The translations under genes and the position numbers were made by a program. A DNA stretch of 52,955 nt from Nitrososphaerota archaeon. GTDB lineage: Archaea; Thermoproteota; Nitrososphaeria; Nitrososphaerales; CADDZS01. Each line of letters opens with the position of its first letter. The first letter of the stretch is position 1. Positions 8,591 through 17,840 of the stretch are shown here, one piece after another. The stretch is taken from contig JABDCJ010000010.1 of assembly GCA_013288145.1 (NCBI GenBank), positions 301 to 53,255 of the forward strand, written 5' to 3'. The notes beneath the pieces were generated by a model, which was given only the letters and a program-made list of their open reading frames with translations, was not told where the DNA came from and did not search any database.

Positions 8591-9625
8591 TTACAGAGAA
8601 GTCTCTATAACTCCTTCCATTCTCTTTCCATGAAGATAATTCTGAATTTGGTTGGCCACTATCTCGGCCCCACGCAAAGGTACTTCCCTTGACGCCCCAG
8701 CAATGTGCGGAGTGACAAACACATTATCCATTGAAATGAGTGGATTATCCGGCGAAACCGGTTCGATTTTCATCACATCCAACGCTGCTCCAGCGATTTT
8801 CTTGGAGTTAAGCGCTTCCAGCAGTGCGTTTTCATCGACCAGACTTCCACGAGCTGAATTTATGAAAAATGATCCTGTCTTCATCAAGTCGAACTGCCTT
8901 TTGCTAAACATGTCCAGATTTTCCCTAGATTCCCGAGCGTGAAGAGAGATGAAATCCGATGATGAAATAAGAGCATTAAGCTCAACCGCCGTGATTCCTT
9001 GAACCTCGATTTTGGATTTTGGAATGAACGGATCGTAAACTAGAACAGACATGCCGAAAGCAAGTGTCCGCTTTGCAACTTTGAACCCGACGTTTCCGAA
9101 TCCAACTAGTCCGAGAGTCTTTCCCTCTAGTTCGTATCCGAAGAAACTATCGTACACGGATCGATCAAACTTTCCTTTGCTTCGCAGAAATAGGTTAGCC
9201 TTTGACAGATTCCTTGCGAGGATAATCATTACGCCTATCACGTAATCGGCAACGGCATCAGCATTCCTACCAGGAGCGGACACAACTTTGATCCCTCGGT
9301 TACTTGCTGCTCTGATGTCTACATTTACTGGTCCTCCCCTCGCGCAGCAGATCAATCTCAGATTGGGCGAGGCATCCATGACTTCTGCCGTGACCGGAGC
9401 ATCATGGACAACTAAGATCTCTTCATCTTTGAGCTCGCGAACTAGCTGTTTTGGATTGCCGGAGTACTCCCGGATTGATTTTTCAGATGGTGTGCTTGGA
9501 ACAAGCGAGTCGGATTCGTCCATTTGAATAAACCGAATGGCATTGTCCGATGACAAAAAAGCGAACGCCGACTGAAATATCGCCACGGGAACGTACAAGT
9601 CCCCGGCAACCAGAATTTTTTTCAT
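8591..9625 (-). CDS. D-isomer-specific 2-hydroxyacid dehydrogenase
   Basis: NAD(P)-dependent reduction of a 2-keto acid or oxidation of a D-2-hydroxy acid, related to phosphoglycerate, glyoxylate and hydroxypyruvate reductases. Visible motifs are the Rossmann GLVGFGNVG, the catalytic arginine in NSARGSLVDE, the glutamate in the MKIEP segment, and histidine in PHIAGAS. It has no ACT domain, so it is not a regulated SerA form. I place the start at ATG (9625, MKKILVAG); a TTG five codons upstream is the alternative. It converges on the BKACE gene and diverges from the FGGY kinase across a shared TATA element. Confidence 0.86.
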   Translation of the reverse strand: MKKILVAGDLYVPVAIFQSAFAFLSSDNAIRFIQMDESDSLVPSTPSEKSIREYSGNPKQLVRELKDEEILVVHDAPVTAEVMDASPNLRLICCARGGPVNVDIRAASNRGIKVVSAPGRNADAVADYVIGVMIILARNLSKANLFLRSKGKFDRSVYDSFFGYELEGKTLGLVGFGNVGFKVAKRTLAFGMSVLVYDPFIPKSKIEVQGITAVELNALISSSDFISLHARESRENLDMFSKRQFDLMKTGSFFINSARGSLVDENALLEALNSKKIAGAALDVMKIEPVSPDNPLISMDNVFVTPHIAGASREVPLRGAEIVANQIQNYLHGKRMEGVIETSL

Positions 9626-9656
9626 TTGCCTCGTTTGCAAAATCTAGAAAATCCCG

Positions 9657-9666
9657 GTTTATATAA
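9657..9666. promoter_or_regulatory. Shared, near-palindromic TATA element
   Basis: The word TTTATATAA reads as a strong TATA box on both strands. On the plus strand it lies about 29 bases before the ATG of the kinase gene (9691), giving a leaderless transcript. On the minus strand it lies about 37 bases before the ATG of the hydroxyacid dehydrogenase (9625). One element could therefore drive both divergent genes. Confidence 0.55.
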
Positions 9667-9690
9667 CGACATATCGCGCTGATAATAGCA

Positions 9691-11136
9691 ATGGAAAGTC
9701 CCGTGTTCTGCGTTATTGATATCGGCACGGGCGGAGCTAAATGTCAAGTCTTCGATGAGGAGGGTGCACTTTTGTTCGATGAAACTGCTTTGATAGATCT
9801 CAGACAGGACGGTACGGCGCTGAGCTTTGATCCTGCCGAAGTATGGCGAAATGTTTGCCTGTTGACAAGAAAAGCGGTCAAACAGTGCTCAAAACACGGA
9901 AAGAAGATTGTAACAGTTAGCTCGACGAGCATGCGCGAGGGCAATGTCTTCTACGACAAAGAAGGTGTGGAGCTTCTCGCAGTGCCAAATCTGGATGAAC
10001 GAGCATTCAACGAATCCGGAGAAATAGGGGCCTCGCTTGGAGAAGAAATCTATCTCACTTCAGGTCACTGGCCTTCCTCAATCTTTCTAGTTAGCCGGCT
10101 GAAATTCCTGAAGAAAAAGGAAAAGGAACTCTATCGCAAAGTAGACAGAGTTTCAATGATTAACGACTGGATCCTCTACAAGTTTTCAGGGAAAATTGCA
10201 ACCGAACCCACAAACGGATGTGAGACGGTTCTATTCAGCTTGAAGAAGAGGCAATGGAGCGACGAACTGATTGCAGAGTTAGGTTACGACAGGTCGATTC
10301 TTCCCGAGATCCTTGAATGCGGTAAAATTTTAGGGCAGATAGATAAGATAGCGATCCAAAAGACGGGACTCGATAGATCTACTCAAATTGTAATCGGAGC
10401 TGCAGATACGGAGGCAGCTGTCGCGGGATCTGGGCTTTTTGATCCAGGAGATATTGCAGCAGTTGCTGGCACTACGACACCTATTCAGGCCGTCGTTGAA
10501 AACCCCTTCCTAGACGAGGAGAGAAGGACTTGGACTTGCTGTCACGTTCTTCCGAATAGGTGGACCGTGGAAAGTAACGCGGGCGCGACGGGTCTTGTAT
10601 ACCAGTGGTGGTCTAACATGAGCGGTCTAAATTTTCCGGAACTCGATCAGGAAATTGAACAAGATAAGCCGGCTCCCGGAAAAGTAAAAGTCAATGTTGG
10701 GACGAGAGTTATGAATTCCAAACGTCCCCATCCTACGACGGGAAATATCAACATCAGTCCTTGGACACACCGTTCGGAAGTTAGCCTCGGTATTCTTGAA
10801 ACAAACTGCTTTAGCGTGAGGGCCAATCTGGAACAGCTCGAATCGGTACTCGGGAAAAGATTCTTAGAGTTGTATTTCTGTGGCGGAGCATCAAAAAGCA
10901 AGCTTTGGAGGAATCTCCAATCAAACATCTTGGGAAGGTCCTTGATCTCTTTTGTTAAAGAGGCGACCACAGGAAAAGGAGTCGCCATGCTCTCTGCGGT
11001 TGCGTTCGGATCATGCAAAAGCTTGAATGAAGCCTCAAAATCGTTTGCCGGACAAAAAATCAAGACAAAGCCTAACGGGCGTGCCTTTGAAATGTATGAG
11101 CCGTTTTACAATCAGTGGTCTGACGCAAATAGTTAG
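9691..11136 (+). CDS. FGGY-family carbohydrate kinase
   Basis: ATP-dependent sugar kinase of 481 residues. The N-terminal phosphate loop (DIGTGGAKCQVFD, about 9-21), the middle segment GAADTEAAVAG carrying the catalytic aspartate, and the C-terminal adenosine motif (FCGGASKSKLW) are all present. The family includes xylulokinase, gluconokinase, erythritol and L-fuculose kinases; the substrate cannot be assigned. The leaderless promoter is the shared TATA at 9657-9666. Together with the class II aldolase at 7023 it forms a phosphorylate-then-cleave pair. A TIM-barrel isomerase follows 90 bases downstream on the same strand. Confidence 0.88.
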   Translation: MESPVFCVIDIGTGGAKCQVFDEEGALLFDETALIDLRQDGTALSFDPAEVWRNVCLLTRKAVKQCSKHGKKIVTVSSTSMREGNVFYDKEGVELLAVPNLDERAFNESGEIGASLGEEIYLTSGHWPSSIFLVSRLKFLKKKEKELYRKVDRVSMINDWILYKFSGKIATEPTNGCETVLFSLKKRQWSDELIAELGYDRSILPEILECGKILGQIDKIAIQKTGLDRSTQIVIGAADTEAAVAGSGLFDPGDIAAVAGTTTPIQAVVENPFLDEERRTWTCCHVLPNRWTVESNAGATGLVYQWWSNMSGLNFPELDQEIEQDKPAPGKVKVNVGTRVMNSKRPHPTTGNINISPWTHRSEVSLGILETNCFSVRANLEQLESVLGKRFLELYFCGGASKSKLWRNLQSNILGRSLISFVKEATTGKGVAMLSAVAFGSCKSLNEASKSFAGQKIKTKPNGRAFEMYEPFYNQWSDANS

Positions 11137-11226
11137 TTATCTTGTAATCGCCGTTACCTCAACGAAAAATCGACTCTGAGGGCAAAAGCTGAATTAATTT
11201 GGTCAATTTAGAGGAGACAAATTACA

Positions 11227-12084
11227 ATGACTCCTAGCTGGAAGTTTAGCTACCTTCCGTACTTTGGTTTCAATTCTATGGACGAGGCTCTCGACGCGAT
11301 CTCATCTTTAGGATACGAGGGAGTCGAGATTCCCTCCCTTTTGCCCTACAAAACCGCCGGAGAGCTGAATGAAGTAGTAACGAGAGCAAAATCGAGAAAT
11401 TTGGAGATATCCGAAGTTGGATTCTCACAAGATTTTGTTGTACTGGACGAGGACAAGCGAAAAGAGCGGGTCGCCCAGACAAAGAAGAAGATCCAAATGG
11501 CATCGGATTGCGGGATTTCAATTGTGAAGGGATTGACCGGTCCCTATCCCTGGGACAAGAATGCTCTGAAGCTAGGCGTGGACTTGACTGAGGGCAAAGC
11601 GTGGAAGCTTGTATTGGATAGCTTTAATGACTTCATTGCAACCTCCGAAAAACTCGGCGTATACTTTGCACTCGAGGCTTGTTTTGGAACACTGACTCGC
11701 GATTATTACACAACCAAGGAGCTCATTGATTCTGTAAACTCGAAGTTCCTGACGCTCAACATGGATCCGTCACACTACAACCTTTATGGAAACGATGTTG
11801 CATGGGTTGTCAGGCGTTTCGGGAGGGAAAAAATCAAGCATGTTCACCTCAAAGATTCGGTCGGAGTCCCGCGAGACGAGGGGCGAGACTTTATCTTTCC
11901 TCTACTGGGAGAAGGTACAATTGATTGGAAGGCGTTCTTCGAGGCTTTGCGAGAGATCGGTTATCAGGGATACTTTTCGGCAGAATACGAATCGATGAAT
12001 TATTTCAAAAATATCTTGGACAGCGACCCCGTAAAGACAGCTGAGCTCAGTCTGCAGTTGATGAAAAAACTAGCTTCTTTATGA
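11227..12084 (+). CDS. Xylose-isomerase-like TIM-barrel sugar isomerase/epimerase
   Basis: A protein of 285 residues from the AP-endonuclease-2/xylose isomerase superfamily. The complete divalent-metal site is visible: E150, D180, H183, H207 and E253. Relatives interconvert or epimerise keto sugars, or act as lyases on 3-keto-glycosides. A purine-rich GAGGAGA at about 11211 is a good ribosome-binding site. It begins a same-strand run with a Gfo/Idh/MocA dehydrogenase and an MDR dehydrogenase, so these three probably work in sequence on one substrate. Confidence 0.85.
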   Translation: MTPSWKFSYLPYFGFNSMDEALDAISSLGYEGVEIPSLLPYKTAGELNEVVTRAKSRNLEISEVGFSQDFVVLDEDKRKERVAQTKKKIQMASDCGISIVKGLTGPYPWDKNALKLGVDLTEGKAWKLVLDSFNDFIATSEKLGVYFALEACFGTLTRDYYTTKELIDSVNSKFLTLNMDPSHYNLYGNDVAWVVRRFGREKIKHVHLKDSVGVPRDEGRDFIFPLLGEGTIDWKAFFEALREIGYQGYFSAEYESMNYFKNILDSDPVKTAELSLQLMKKLASL

Positions 12085-12150
12085 GAACGAACTTTTTCTA
12101 TCCAACCTATTCAGGTTTTCAAGAATCATTAGGGTAAAGAGAAATTTACA

Positions 12151-13218
12151 ATGGTAAACAAAAACGATGGAAAGAAGATCGGCGTCGGAATGATCGGCAC
12201 CGGTAATATCGCCGATCTTCATTCGATAGGCTATATCAAAAACGAACATTCAAAGATCGTGGCTGTCGCGGATGTGCGGGAATCTATCGCCGAGGAGAAA
12301 AGGAAAGCATTCGGTGCTGAAAAAAGCTACTCTGACTATAATCAGCTTCTTAGAGATGAGTCTGTCGATGCTGTTGATGTCTGTGTCCCGAACTTTCTGC
12401 ACTCCAAAATCGCCATCGCAGCCGCGGAAGCGGGAAAGCATGTGCTCGTCGAGAAGCCAATGGCGATAACGATCGCAGAGTGTGATGAAATGATTTCGGC
12501 GGCGAGGCGAAATGGCGTAAAGCTGATGGTTGGACACAACCAGATTTTCTACCCTCCTCATCAGGAGACAAGGAGACTGATTCAGGAAGAAATTGGAAGA
12601 CCAATTCTTCTCCTCACGCGGCTGCACAACGGATTTCGGCAGAACAAGGGATGGCGTGCAGACCGGAGCTCGGTAGGTGGAGGTTTTTTCATAGAGGCGT
12701 GTGTTCACCGGCTGTACCTTGCGCGTTATTTGATAGGAGAGCCGAAAACGATCTTCTGTCGGATGACGAAGATATTTCCTGACACTGTCGCAGAAGATAT
12801 TGCCCAGGTAACAATGGATTTTGAAAACCGAATTCAGGGATCGCTCATTGCTAATGAAGGAGGTCCGGTTCCACTCTGGGACGATAGGACTGAAGTCATC
12901 GGAAGCGAGGGCCTGATCATCGTAAACGGGTTCGAAGAGCAGGCGATCGCGGGTCCTCCATTGATGTTTTACAAGAATGGCAGATGGATGTATTACGTGA
13001 AAGCAGGTCATCCTGCGACCGTCGGGGATCGGCCTCTTGGAAATCTAGAAATTGAAGCTGACTTTCTCAAGACCTATGCTCATGTGACAAGCCATTTCGT
13101 AGATTCGATTTTCGAAGACAAACAGCCGATTGTAACTGGTGAGGATGGGAAAAGAACGATGGAGATCGTGCAGGCTTGTTATGATTCGGCAAAACTGGAA
13201 AAGCCGATTTCGATCTGA
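12151..13218 (+). CDS. Gfo/Idh/MocA-family sugar dehydrogenase (paralogue 3)
   Basis: NAD(P)-dependent dehydrogenase of 355 residues: Rossmann motif GMIGTGNIA, the VEKPM signature, and a GGFFIEACVHRLYL catalytic segment where the family usually has D-x-GxH. It is a separate branch from the 3936/5832 pair. Its TGA stop overlaps the ATG of the next gene by one base, which indicates translational coupling with the zinc dehydrogenase. Confidence 0.88.
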   Translation: MVNKNDGKKIGVGMIGTGNIADLHSIGYIKNEHSKIVAVADVRESIAEEKRKAFGAEKSYSDYNQLLRDESVDAVDVCVPNFLHSKIAIAAAEAGKHVLVEKPMAITIAECDEMISAARRNGVKLMVGHNQIFYPPHQETRRLIQEEIGRPILLLTRLHNGFRQNKGWRADRSSVGGGFFIEACVHRLYLARYLIGEPKTIFCRMTKIFPDTVAEDIAQVTMDFENRIQGSLIANEGGPVPLWDDRTEVIGSEGLIIVNGFEEQAIAGPPLMFYKNGRWMYYVKAGHPATVGDRPLGNLEIEADFLKTYAHVTSHFVDSIFEDKQPIVTGEDGKRTMEIVQACYDSAKLEKPISI

Positions 13219-14252
13219 TGGTGGGTAAAATGAAAGCAGCAGTGATGCATGAAACAAACAAACCACTCGAGATAGAAGAAGTTCCGGTGCCGGAGCTTGG
13301 CTACGACGATGTGCTCGTTGAAACAAAGGCTTGCGGGATCTGCGGAACGGATCTGCACATCATTGAGGGTACTGGCTACAAGCCGAAACTTCCGCATATT
13401 TTAGGGCATGAGCCAGCTGGAGTGGTATCGAAGCTCGGACCCGGCGTAACAAAATTCAAAGTTGGCGATCGAGTAGTCCCGAACATTTTCTTCACCTGTG
13501 GCGAATGCTTCTTCTGTAGGACAAACCGCGAGACGCTGTGTACTAACTTTAAGGGAGCTCTCGGAGTCGGGATAAACGGTGGCTACGCGCAGTACTTCAG
13601 AGCGCCGTCCAAGAGTCTCTTCATTCTTCCGTCGAAGATTGGTTTCAAGGAAGGTTCCGTTATCGCTGATGCTGTTGTAACGTCGGTACATGCAGTGCGC
13701 AGAAGAGCTCAGGTCAAGGCTGATGATGTCGTGGTTGTTATTGGAGTGGGAGGAGTGGGTCAGAGCGTCATCCAAATTTCAAAACATGCGGGAGCGAGAG
13801 TTTATGCAGTTGCTAGAAGACCGCAGCGCGTCGAAGTGGGATCAAGATTTGGAGCTGATGACGTGATCAATTCCTCAACTCAAGATGTCGGGAAAACTGT
13901 GAATGATCTAACTGGAGGAAACGGAGCAGACATTGTAATCGATAACGTTGGCTCAAAGGAAACCTTGATTCAGGCGCTAGCGGCGGTCCACAGAGGAGGC
14001 CGGATAGTTATGGTCGGTGAGACAGAAGATACTATTCCTCTCTCGACGTTCAAGCTTTGTGTGAACGAGCTAGACATACTGGGATCGCGCTCGGGTGGAA
14101 GGCAGGATACCTTAGAAGCAATTGAACTCGTAGAATCAGGAGTCGTTACGCCATTTGCCAGTGACACTTTTCCTCTGGAAAGAATAAACGACGCCCTGGA
14201 TTCCATCAGGCAGGGAAAAGTGATGGGCAGGGCAGTTGTGACGATGGAATAG
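13218..14252 (+). CDS. Zinc-dependent medium-chain alcohol/polyol dehydrogenase
   Basis: MDR-superfamily enzyme of 344 residues, close in layout to sorbitol, threonine and galactitol dehydrogenases. The catalytic zinc site uses C39 (CGICGTDLH) and the GHE histidine. The structural zinc lobe CGECFFCRTNRETLC has all four cysteines. The Rossmann motif GVGGVG lies near 178. The start overlaps the upstream stop as TGATG; a second ATG four codons later (MKAAVMH) is an alternative. It probably oxidises a secondary alcohol of the sugar handled by the preceding isomerase and Gfo/Idh/MocA enzyme. Confidence 0.9.
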   Translation: MVGKMKAAVMHETNKPLEIEEVPVPELGYDDVLVETKACGICGTDLHIIEGTGYKPKLPHILGHEPAGVVSKLGPGVTKFKVGDRVVPNIFFTCGECFFCRTNRETLCTNFKGALGVGINGGYAQYFRAPSKSLFILPSKIGFKEGSVIADAVVTSVHAVRRRAQVKADDVVVVIGVGGVGQSVIQISKHAGARVYAVARRPQRVEVGSRFGADDVINSSTQDVGKTVNDLTGGNGADIVIDNVGSKETLIQALAAVHRGGRIVMVGETEDTIPLSTFKLCVNELDILGSRSGGRQDTLEAIELVESGVVTPFASDTFPLERINDALDSIRQGKVMGRAVVTME

Positions 14253-14253
14253 T

Positions 14254-15102
14254 CTAGCTGACTCCGACCTTCTTGAATACGTGTTCCAGATATTCTCGAG
14301 AAGTTCTCATAACCGAGTCGACGTCATTTGGAAGCTCGGACCAGGATTGCGTGCAAATGTAACCGTCGAAGTTAATTTCAACTAGAGCTCGAGCGATTCC
14401 TTCCCAGTCAACGGTTCCATTTCCGAGAGCTTCGTGAGTCCACCTGATCCCATCATTGTCTGCGCCGTGAACGTAGCAGAGATTCTTACCGGCTTTCCGG
14501 ATGTCATCCATAAAGTTCCTGTAGCTAATGTTCTGCTGGGCAGTATCGTAAATTATCTTCACGCATGACGAGTTGAGCTCCTTGATCATCTGGAGGGCAT
14601 CGTCGACCGTTATCATCAGCGGGCTTTCAGCTATGTACTGCGGATGAAGACCAAGGATGAACTTTGTTTTTTCGGCCTCTGCCACGAGCTCTTGAAGCGC
14701 ATCCATTGTCCACTTCATTGCCTGTTCTTTTGAAGTGCCGTAAAAGACGTGTCCTGTTAGGACGTTCATCAACGGGCAGCCCAGTTCCTCTGCAAGATGT
14801 ATGTTGTCCATGTAATATTGCAGAGTATTTTTTCGGATACTTTCTCTCGGACTGCTAAAGTTGTACTGTAGTCCGAGACCGCCACCAGCGACGGCAAATC
14901 CCGTTAGCTTCAGACCGAGATCAGAAATGAGTTTCTTCATCGATTGCCTTTCGGTTTTGGTGAAATCTTGAGGCCACGCATGCGGCGGTCCAGTGTAAAG
15001 ATCCACACCTCCATAGCCGGTGCTAGCGATTCTTCTGACCGCCTCTTCGACAGTAGTCTGCCTATTGTATCCTAAAGTACAGGCTGAAAGTTTGATTGAC
15101 AT
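14254..15102 (-). CDS. Xylose-isomerase-like TIM-barrel protein with altered metal site
   Basis: A superfamily member of 282 residues whose usual metal ligands are largely replaced. The first glutamate is H153 (LGLHPQY), the aspartate D186 is kept, the paired histidine is Q (DTAQQ, about 189), H212 is kept, and the last glutamate is Q252. It may bind a different metal or do non-metal chemistry. The stop lies one base from the convergent zinc dehydrogenase. On the minus strand, GATAAATA near 15150 is a possible TATA element. Fold assignment is firm; activity is not. Confidence 0.8.
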   Translation of the reverse strand: MSIKLSACTLGYNRQTTVEEAVRRIASTGYGGVDLYTGPPHAWPQDFTKTERQSMKKLISDLGLKLTGFAVAGGGLGLQYNFSSPRESIRKNTLQYYMDNIHLAEELGCPLMNVLTGHVFYGTSKEQAMKWTMDALQELVAEAEKTKFILGLHPQYIAESPLMITVDDALQMIKELNSSCVKIIYDTAQQNISYRNFMDDIRKAGKNLCYVHGADNDGIRWTHEALGNGTVDWEGIARALVEINFDGYICTQSWSELPNDVDSVMRTSREYLEHVFKKVGVS

Positions 15103-15215
15103 TTTCTCTTATCCCTCGAACTTTGAGAGCTCGCAACTCCCCCGGTATTTATCTTGTTTATTGTGGGGTGTTGAAGCCTTCAATTAGTAGCTAAATTGAG
15201 ACTCGAATGAGAAAA

Positions 15216-15533
15216 TCAAATACTGCGAGCGCTGTTTCGAATTTTTCTGCCGGCGATTCTAAAGGCGTCGTTAATTGTGTATGAACTTGCAGGCGAGCTT
15301 AGATCGAAGAACTTTTCTTTTATCATTTCGCGAATTATCGACCTTTCCGCAAAAACGTAGCCGTCTCCGAACACGATTTTCAAAGCTTCCAGAAATGCGT
15401 CAGGATCCGATAGAATCTCGATTGAAGAGGCCTCTCCGACGATCCCCATAGCAGAATACGTGGCGAGTCTCATGTTAGAGCCGAATGCGTCCAAACCTAG
15501 GTCAACACATCGAACAAGATCGCAACCGCTCAA
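15216..15533 (-). CDS. Small NitrOD5-like domain protein
   Basis: The 105 residues show a pattern I associate with the thaumarchaeal output domain NitrOD5: an N-terminal GLDAFG segment, an acidic middle with DPDAFLEALKIVFGDG, and a following helix. This is recalled pattern, not a search result. Such domains occur at the C-terminus of archaeal sensor proteins; here it stands alone. The start is TTG at 15533. It has no membrane segment and no catalytic motif. It could be a regulator of the neighbouring catabolic genes, but nothing shows that directly. Confidence 0.55.
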   Translation of the reverse strand: MSGCDLVRCVDLGLDAFGSNMRLATYSAMGIVGEASSIEILSDPDAFLEALKIVFGDGYVFAERSIIREMIKEKFFDLSSPASSYTINDAFRIAGRKIRNSARSI

Positions 15534-15692
15534 CTTGAGGCCAACTACTCCCCAAGATTCCAGCCGTGAGATTTCCCGCAGATTAACTTTTCTCGGGGAT
15601 CGACGAATATACTAGAGTTTTTTTGACAAATCTAGCTGTAGCAGTCCATGCAGAATTCCTGAAACCTTGACCTTGTATCTTCAATGAATCAA

Positions 15693-17819
15693 TCATTTGG
15701 AAATAAGGTTCAGCGGGTGTATGAGCTCGCACTTTGTGCCGTCCTGAAGCTGGGTAGTGCAAACGCTGCTTTCGGTTGCAATTATCTTGATCGGCGGATT
15801 CTCGCTATTGAATAGATCAAAGAGTGGCTTCCCGACAGCCATTGAAAGGTCGTAACCAAGTGGCCCTTTTTTCAATCCGAACGTACCGGCCATGCCGCAG
15901 CAGGTTCCGGTTTCAATCACCTTGACTCGGTAACCCGCGTTCTCCAGTGCGGAAATTGTAAACTTTCCTGAACTCAAAGCTCTCTGGTGGCACGGGATGT
16001 GAAAACCTATCGTGCCTCGATCTTCAGTTCTGTTGTTTGCCCTCCTCAAGCTCGTCTGTTCACATTTTTCCATAAGATACTCGAAATACTCGAAAGATCT
16101 TCCTGCAACATCAGTACTCTTCTTTGAGTTATCCAGGAGTTTTGGATATGCAAATCTAAGGCAGTAGACAGCAGTGGGTTCTGTCGCGACAATATCGTAA
16201 CCCTTTTCGACGTAATCCGCAAGTAAGTTGACGTTCCATTCTGCGATCTGTTTTGCCTTCTTCAATTCGCCATACGAGATGTAAGGCATGCCGCTCGGTT
16301 TGAGCTTGGGTGCCAGTACAATCTCTATTCCGGATTCCTGAAGTAAATTGACTGCCTTAACTCCAAGCTCCGGCTCGTTATAGTTAGCGACGAGATCTAC
16401 AAAGTATACTATTTTCCCTTTCGGATTTTGTACCTGTTTTTTGATCGATGCAAACTGCTTTTCAAAGGTCCGTCTCTTGAACCGCGGCAGCTGGCGTCTT
16501 TTCTCGATCCCGAGAAACCTGTCCATGAAGCTGCGCGTGAGTCTGCTCTGAATGATCCAGTTTGAGAGCGGCGCCGTTGCGCTCGCGATCCTCGCGAAAT
16601 CATCTGAGCGCGAAAGGATCTTGTTTGGAGTAAGCTGTCCGTTTTGCTCGACATCCTCCTCCTTTACTTTTGCAATCATCATCGGGATGTCGATATCAGC
16701 GGGACAGATTTCCTTGCATAGACCGCAAGAGATGCAGAGGTGGGCAAACTCGCTGGCTTTGTCCAGACCGTGAACTTCCTCGGTCCAGGGGATCCCAATC
16801 GGGCCGGGATAGATGTAACCAAAGGTATGACCTCCGACAACGCCATACGTGGGGCAGGCGTTCATGCAAGCGCCGCACCTTATGCAGTTCAGCCCTTCCT
16901 TCAGCCACGGATCCTGCCTCATCTTCGAGCGGCCGTTATCCAAAATTATGACGTGGAGTTCTCTTGCAGTTGTTTGACCCAGTGGGAGCCGTTCAGTAAC
17001 GATTGAAACATAATTTGTTAGCCTCGTTCCGGTTGCACTAATCGGGTGCGCCATAACGAGCTTGAGTGCCTCGTCCCACGTATCGATGATCTTTTCCATT
17101 CCGACAACGACGACGTGAATGTCGGGAACTGCGCTGACCAGTCTTGCATTTCCTTCGTTTGTCTCGACTATTATGGAGCCTGTCTCAGCAACTGCAATGT
17201 TCGCGCCGGTTATGCCAAGCTGTGAATTCAAGAAGGTAGGTCGAAGATGCTTCCTCACCGCATCCATGATTGCTACGAGATCGTCCGGGATTTGCGTTCC
17301 TGTTACATCCGAAAATATTTCGGCGACTTCGCCCTGGGTCTTATGGATCGCGGGAAAGACCAAATGGTACGGTTTTTCATCGACGAGCTGGATGATTCTC
17401 TCTCCCAGATCCGTCTCTACGACAGTGAGATCCTTCTTTTCCGCCTGGAGGTGATGGTTTAGTTCGATCTCCTCGGTTGTCAGCGATTTTGATTTCTCAA
17501 TCAGAGTGACGTTGTTTTTGTTTGCGAGATCAAGTATGTAATCGATAACTGCTTTTCCGTCTTTTGCGAAGAAAACCTTGTTCCCGTTTTTTTCGCAGTT
17601 ACTAGAAAAAGTCTCTATTAACGAGTCCAGGTTTTCAATTGATGCGGTTTTGATTTCCTTGATACCTATCCGGAACTCTTCCGGATCTTCAAGAGTCGCC
17701 AGCTGGTCCCGTCTTGCGTCACGGCCGCGCTTTACGGCAACCAGAAGCGTCTTTCCGCGTTCTGGTGCATTAAGAGCAGCAGTGATTTTTCTTTTCAGAT
17801 TTGTGTAGTCTTTAGGCAC
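15693..17819 (-). CDS. LutB-LutA-like fusion: LUD domain, two [4Fe-4S] clusters, CCG domain
   Basis: This 708-residue protein joins a LUD domain (about 20-290; GITGANIAVAETGS), a ferredoxin region with two CxxCxxCxxxC clusters (C312/315/318/322 and C362/365/368/372) and a C-terminal cysteine-rich domain. It resembles LutB fused to LutA. Family role: cytosolic electron transfer during oxidation of L-lactate or a related 2-hydroxy acid. The second CCG motif is intact at 640-642. The first is degenerate: the usual CCGMP reads KPSGMP, so one heterodisulfide-type site may be lost. The lutC-like gene lies 21 bases upstream on the same strand. No FAD oxidase subunit is nearby. Confidence 0.87.
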   Translation of the reverse strand: MPKDYTNLKRKITAALNAPERGKTLLVAVKRGRDARRDQLATLEDPEEFRIGIKEIKTASIENLDSLIETFSSNCEKNGNKVFFAKDGKAVIDYILDLANKNNVTLIEKSKSLTTEEIELNHHLQAEKKDLTVVETDLGERIIQLVDEKPYHLVFPAIHKTQGEVAEIFSDVTGTQIPDDLVAIMDAVRKHLRPTFLNSQLGITGANIAVAETGSIIVETNEGNARLVSAVPDIHVVVVGMEKIIDTWDEALKLVMAHPISATGTRLTNYVSIVTERLPLGQTTARELHVIILDNGRSKMRQDPWLKEGLNCIRCGACMNACPTYGVVGGHTFGYIYPGPIGIPWTEEVHGLDKASEFAHLCISCGLCKEICPADIDIPMMIAKVKEEDVEQNGQLTPNKILSRSDDFARIASATAPLSNWIIQSRLTRSFMDRFLGIEKRRQLPRFKRRTFEKQFASIKKQVQNPKGKIVYFVDLVANYNEPELGVKAVNLLQESGIEIVLAPKLKPSGMPYISYGELKKAKQIAEWNVNLLADYVEKGYDIVATEPTAVYCLRFAYPKLLDNSKKSTDVAGRSFEYFEYLMEKCEQTSLRRANNRTEDRGTIGFHIPCHQRALSSGKFTISALENAGYRVKVIETGTCCGMAGTFGLKKGPLGYDLSMAVGKPLFDLFNSENPPIKIIATESSVCTTQLQDGTKCELIHPLNLISK

Positions 17820-17840
17820 GGATACTGTTACCTCTGAGAT

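Noticed and set aside
10647..11063. 138-residue minus-strand frame
   Set aside because: Fully within the FGGY kinase gene and without family features.
12250..13011. 253-residue open frame on the minus strand
   Set aside because: It lies entirely inside the well-supported Gfo/Idh/MocA gene at 12151-13218 and its product has no recognisable motif.
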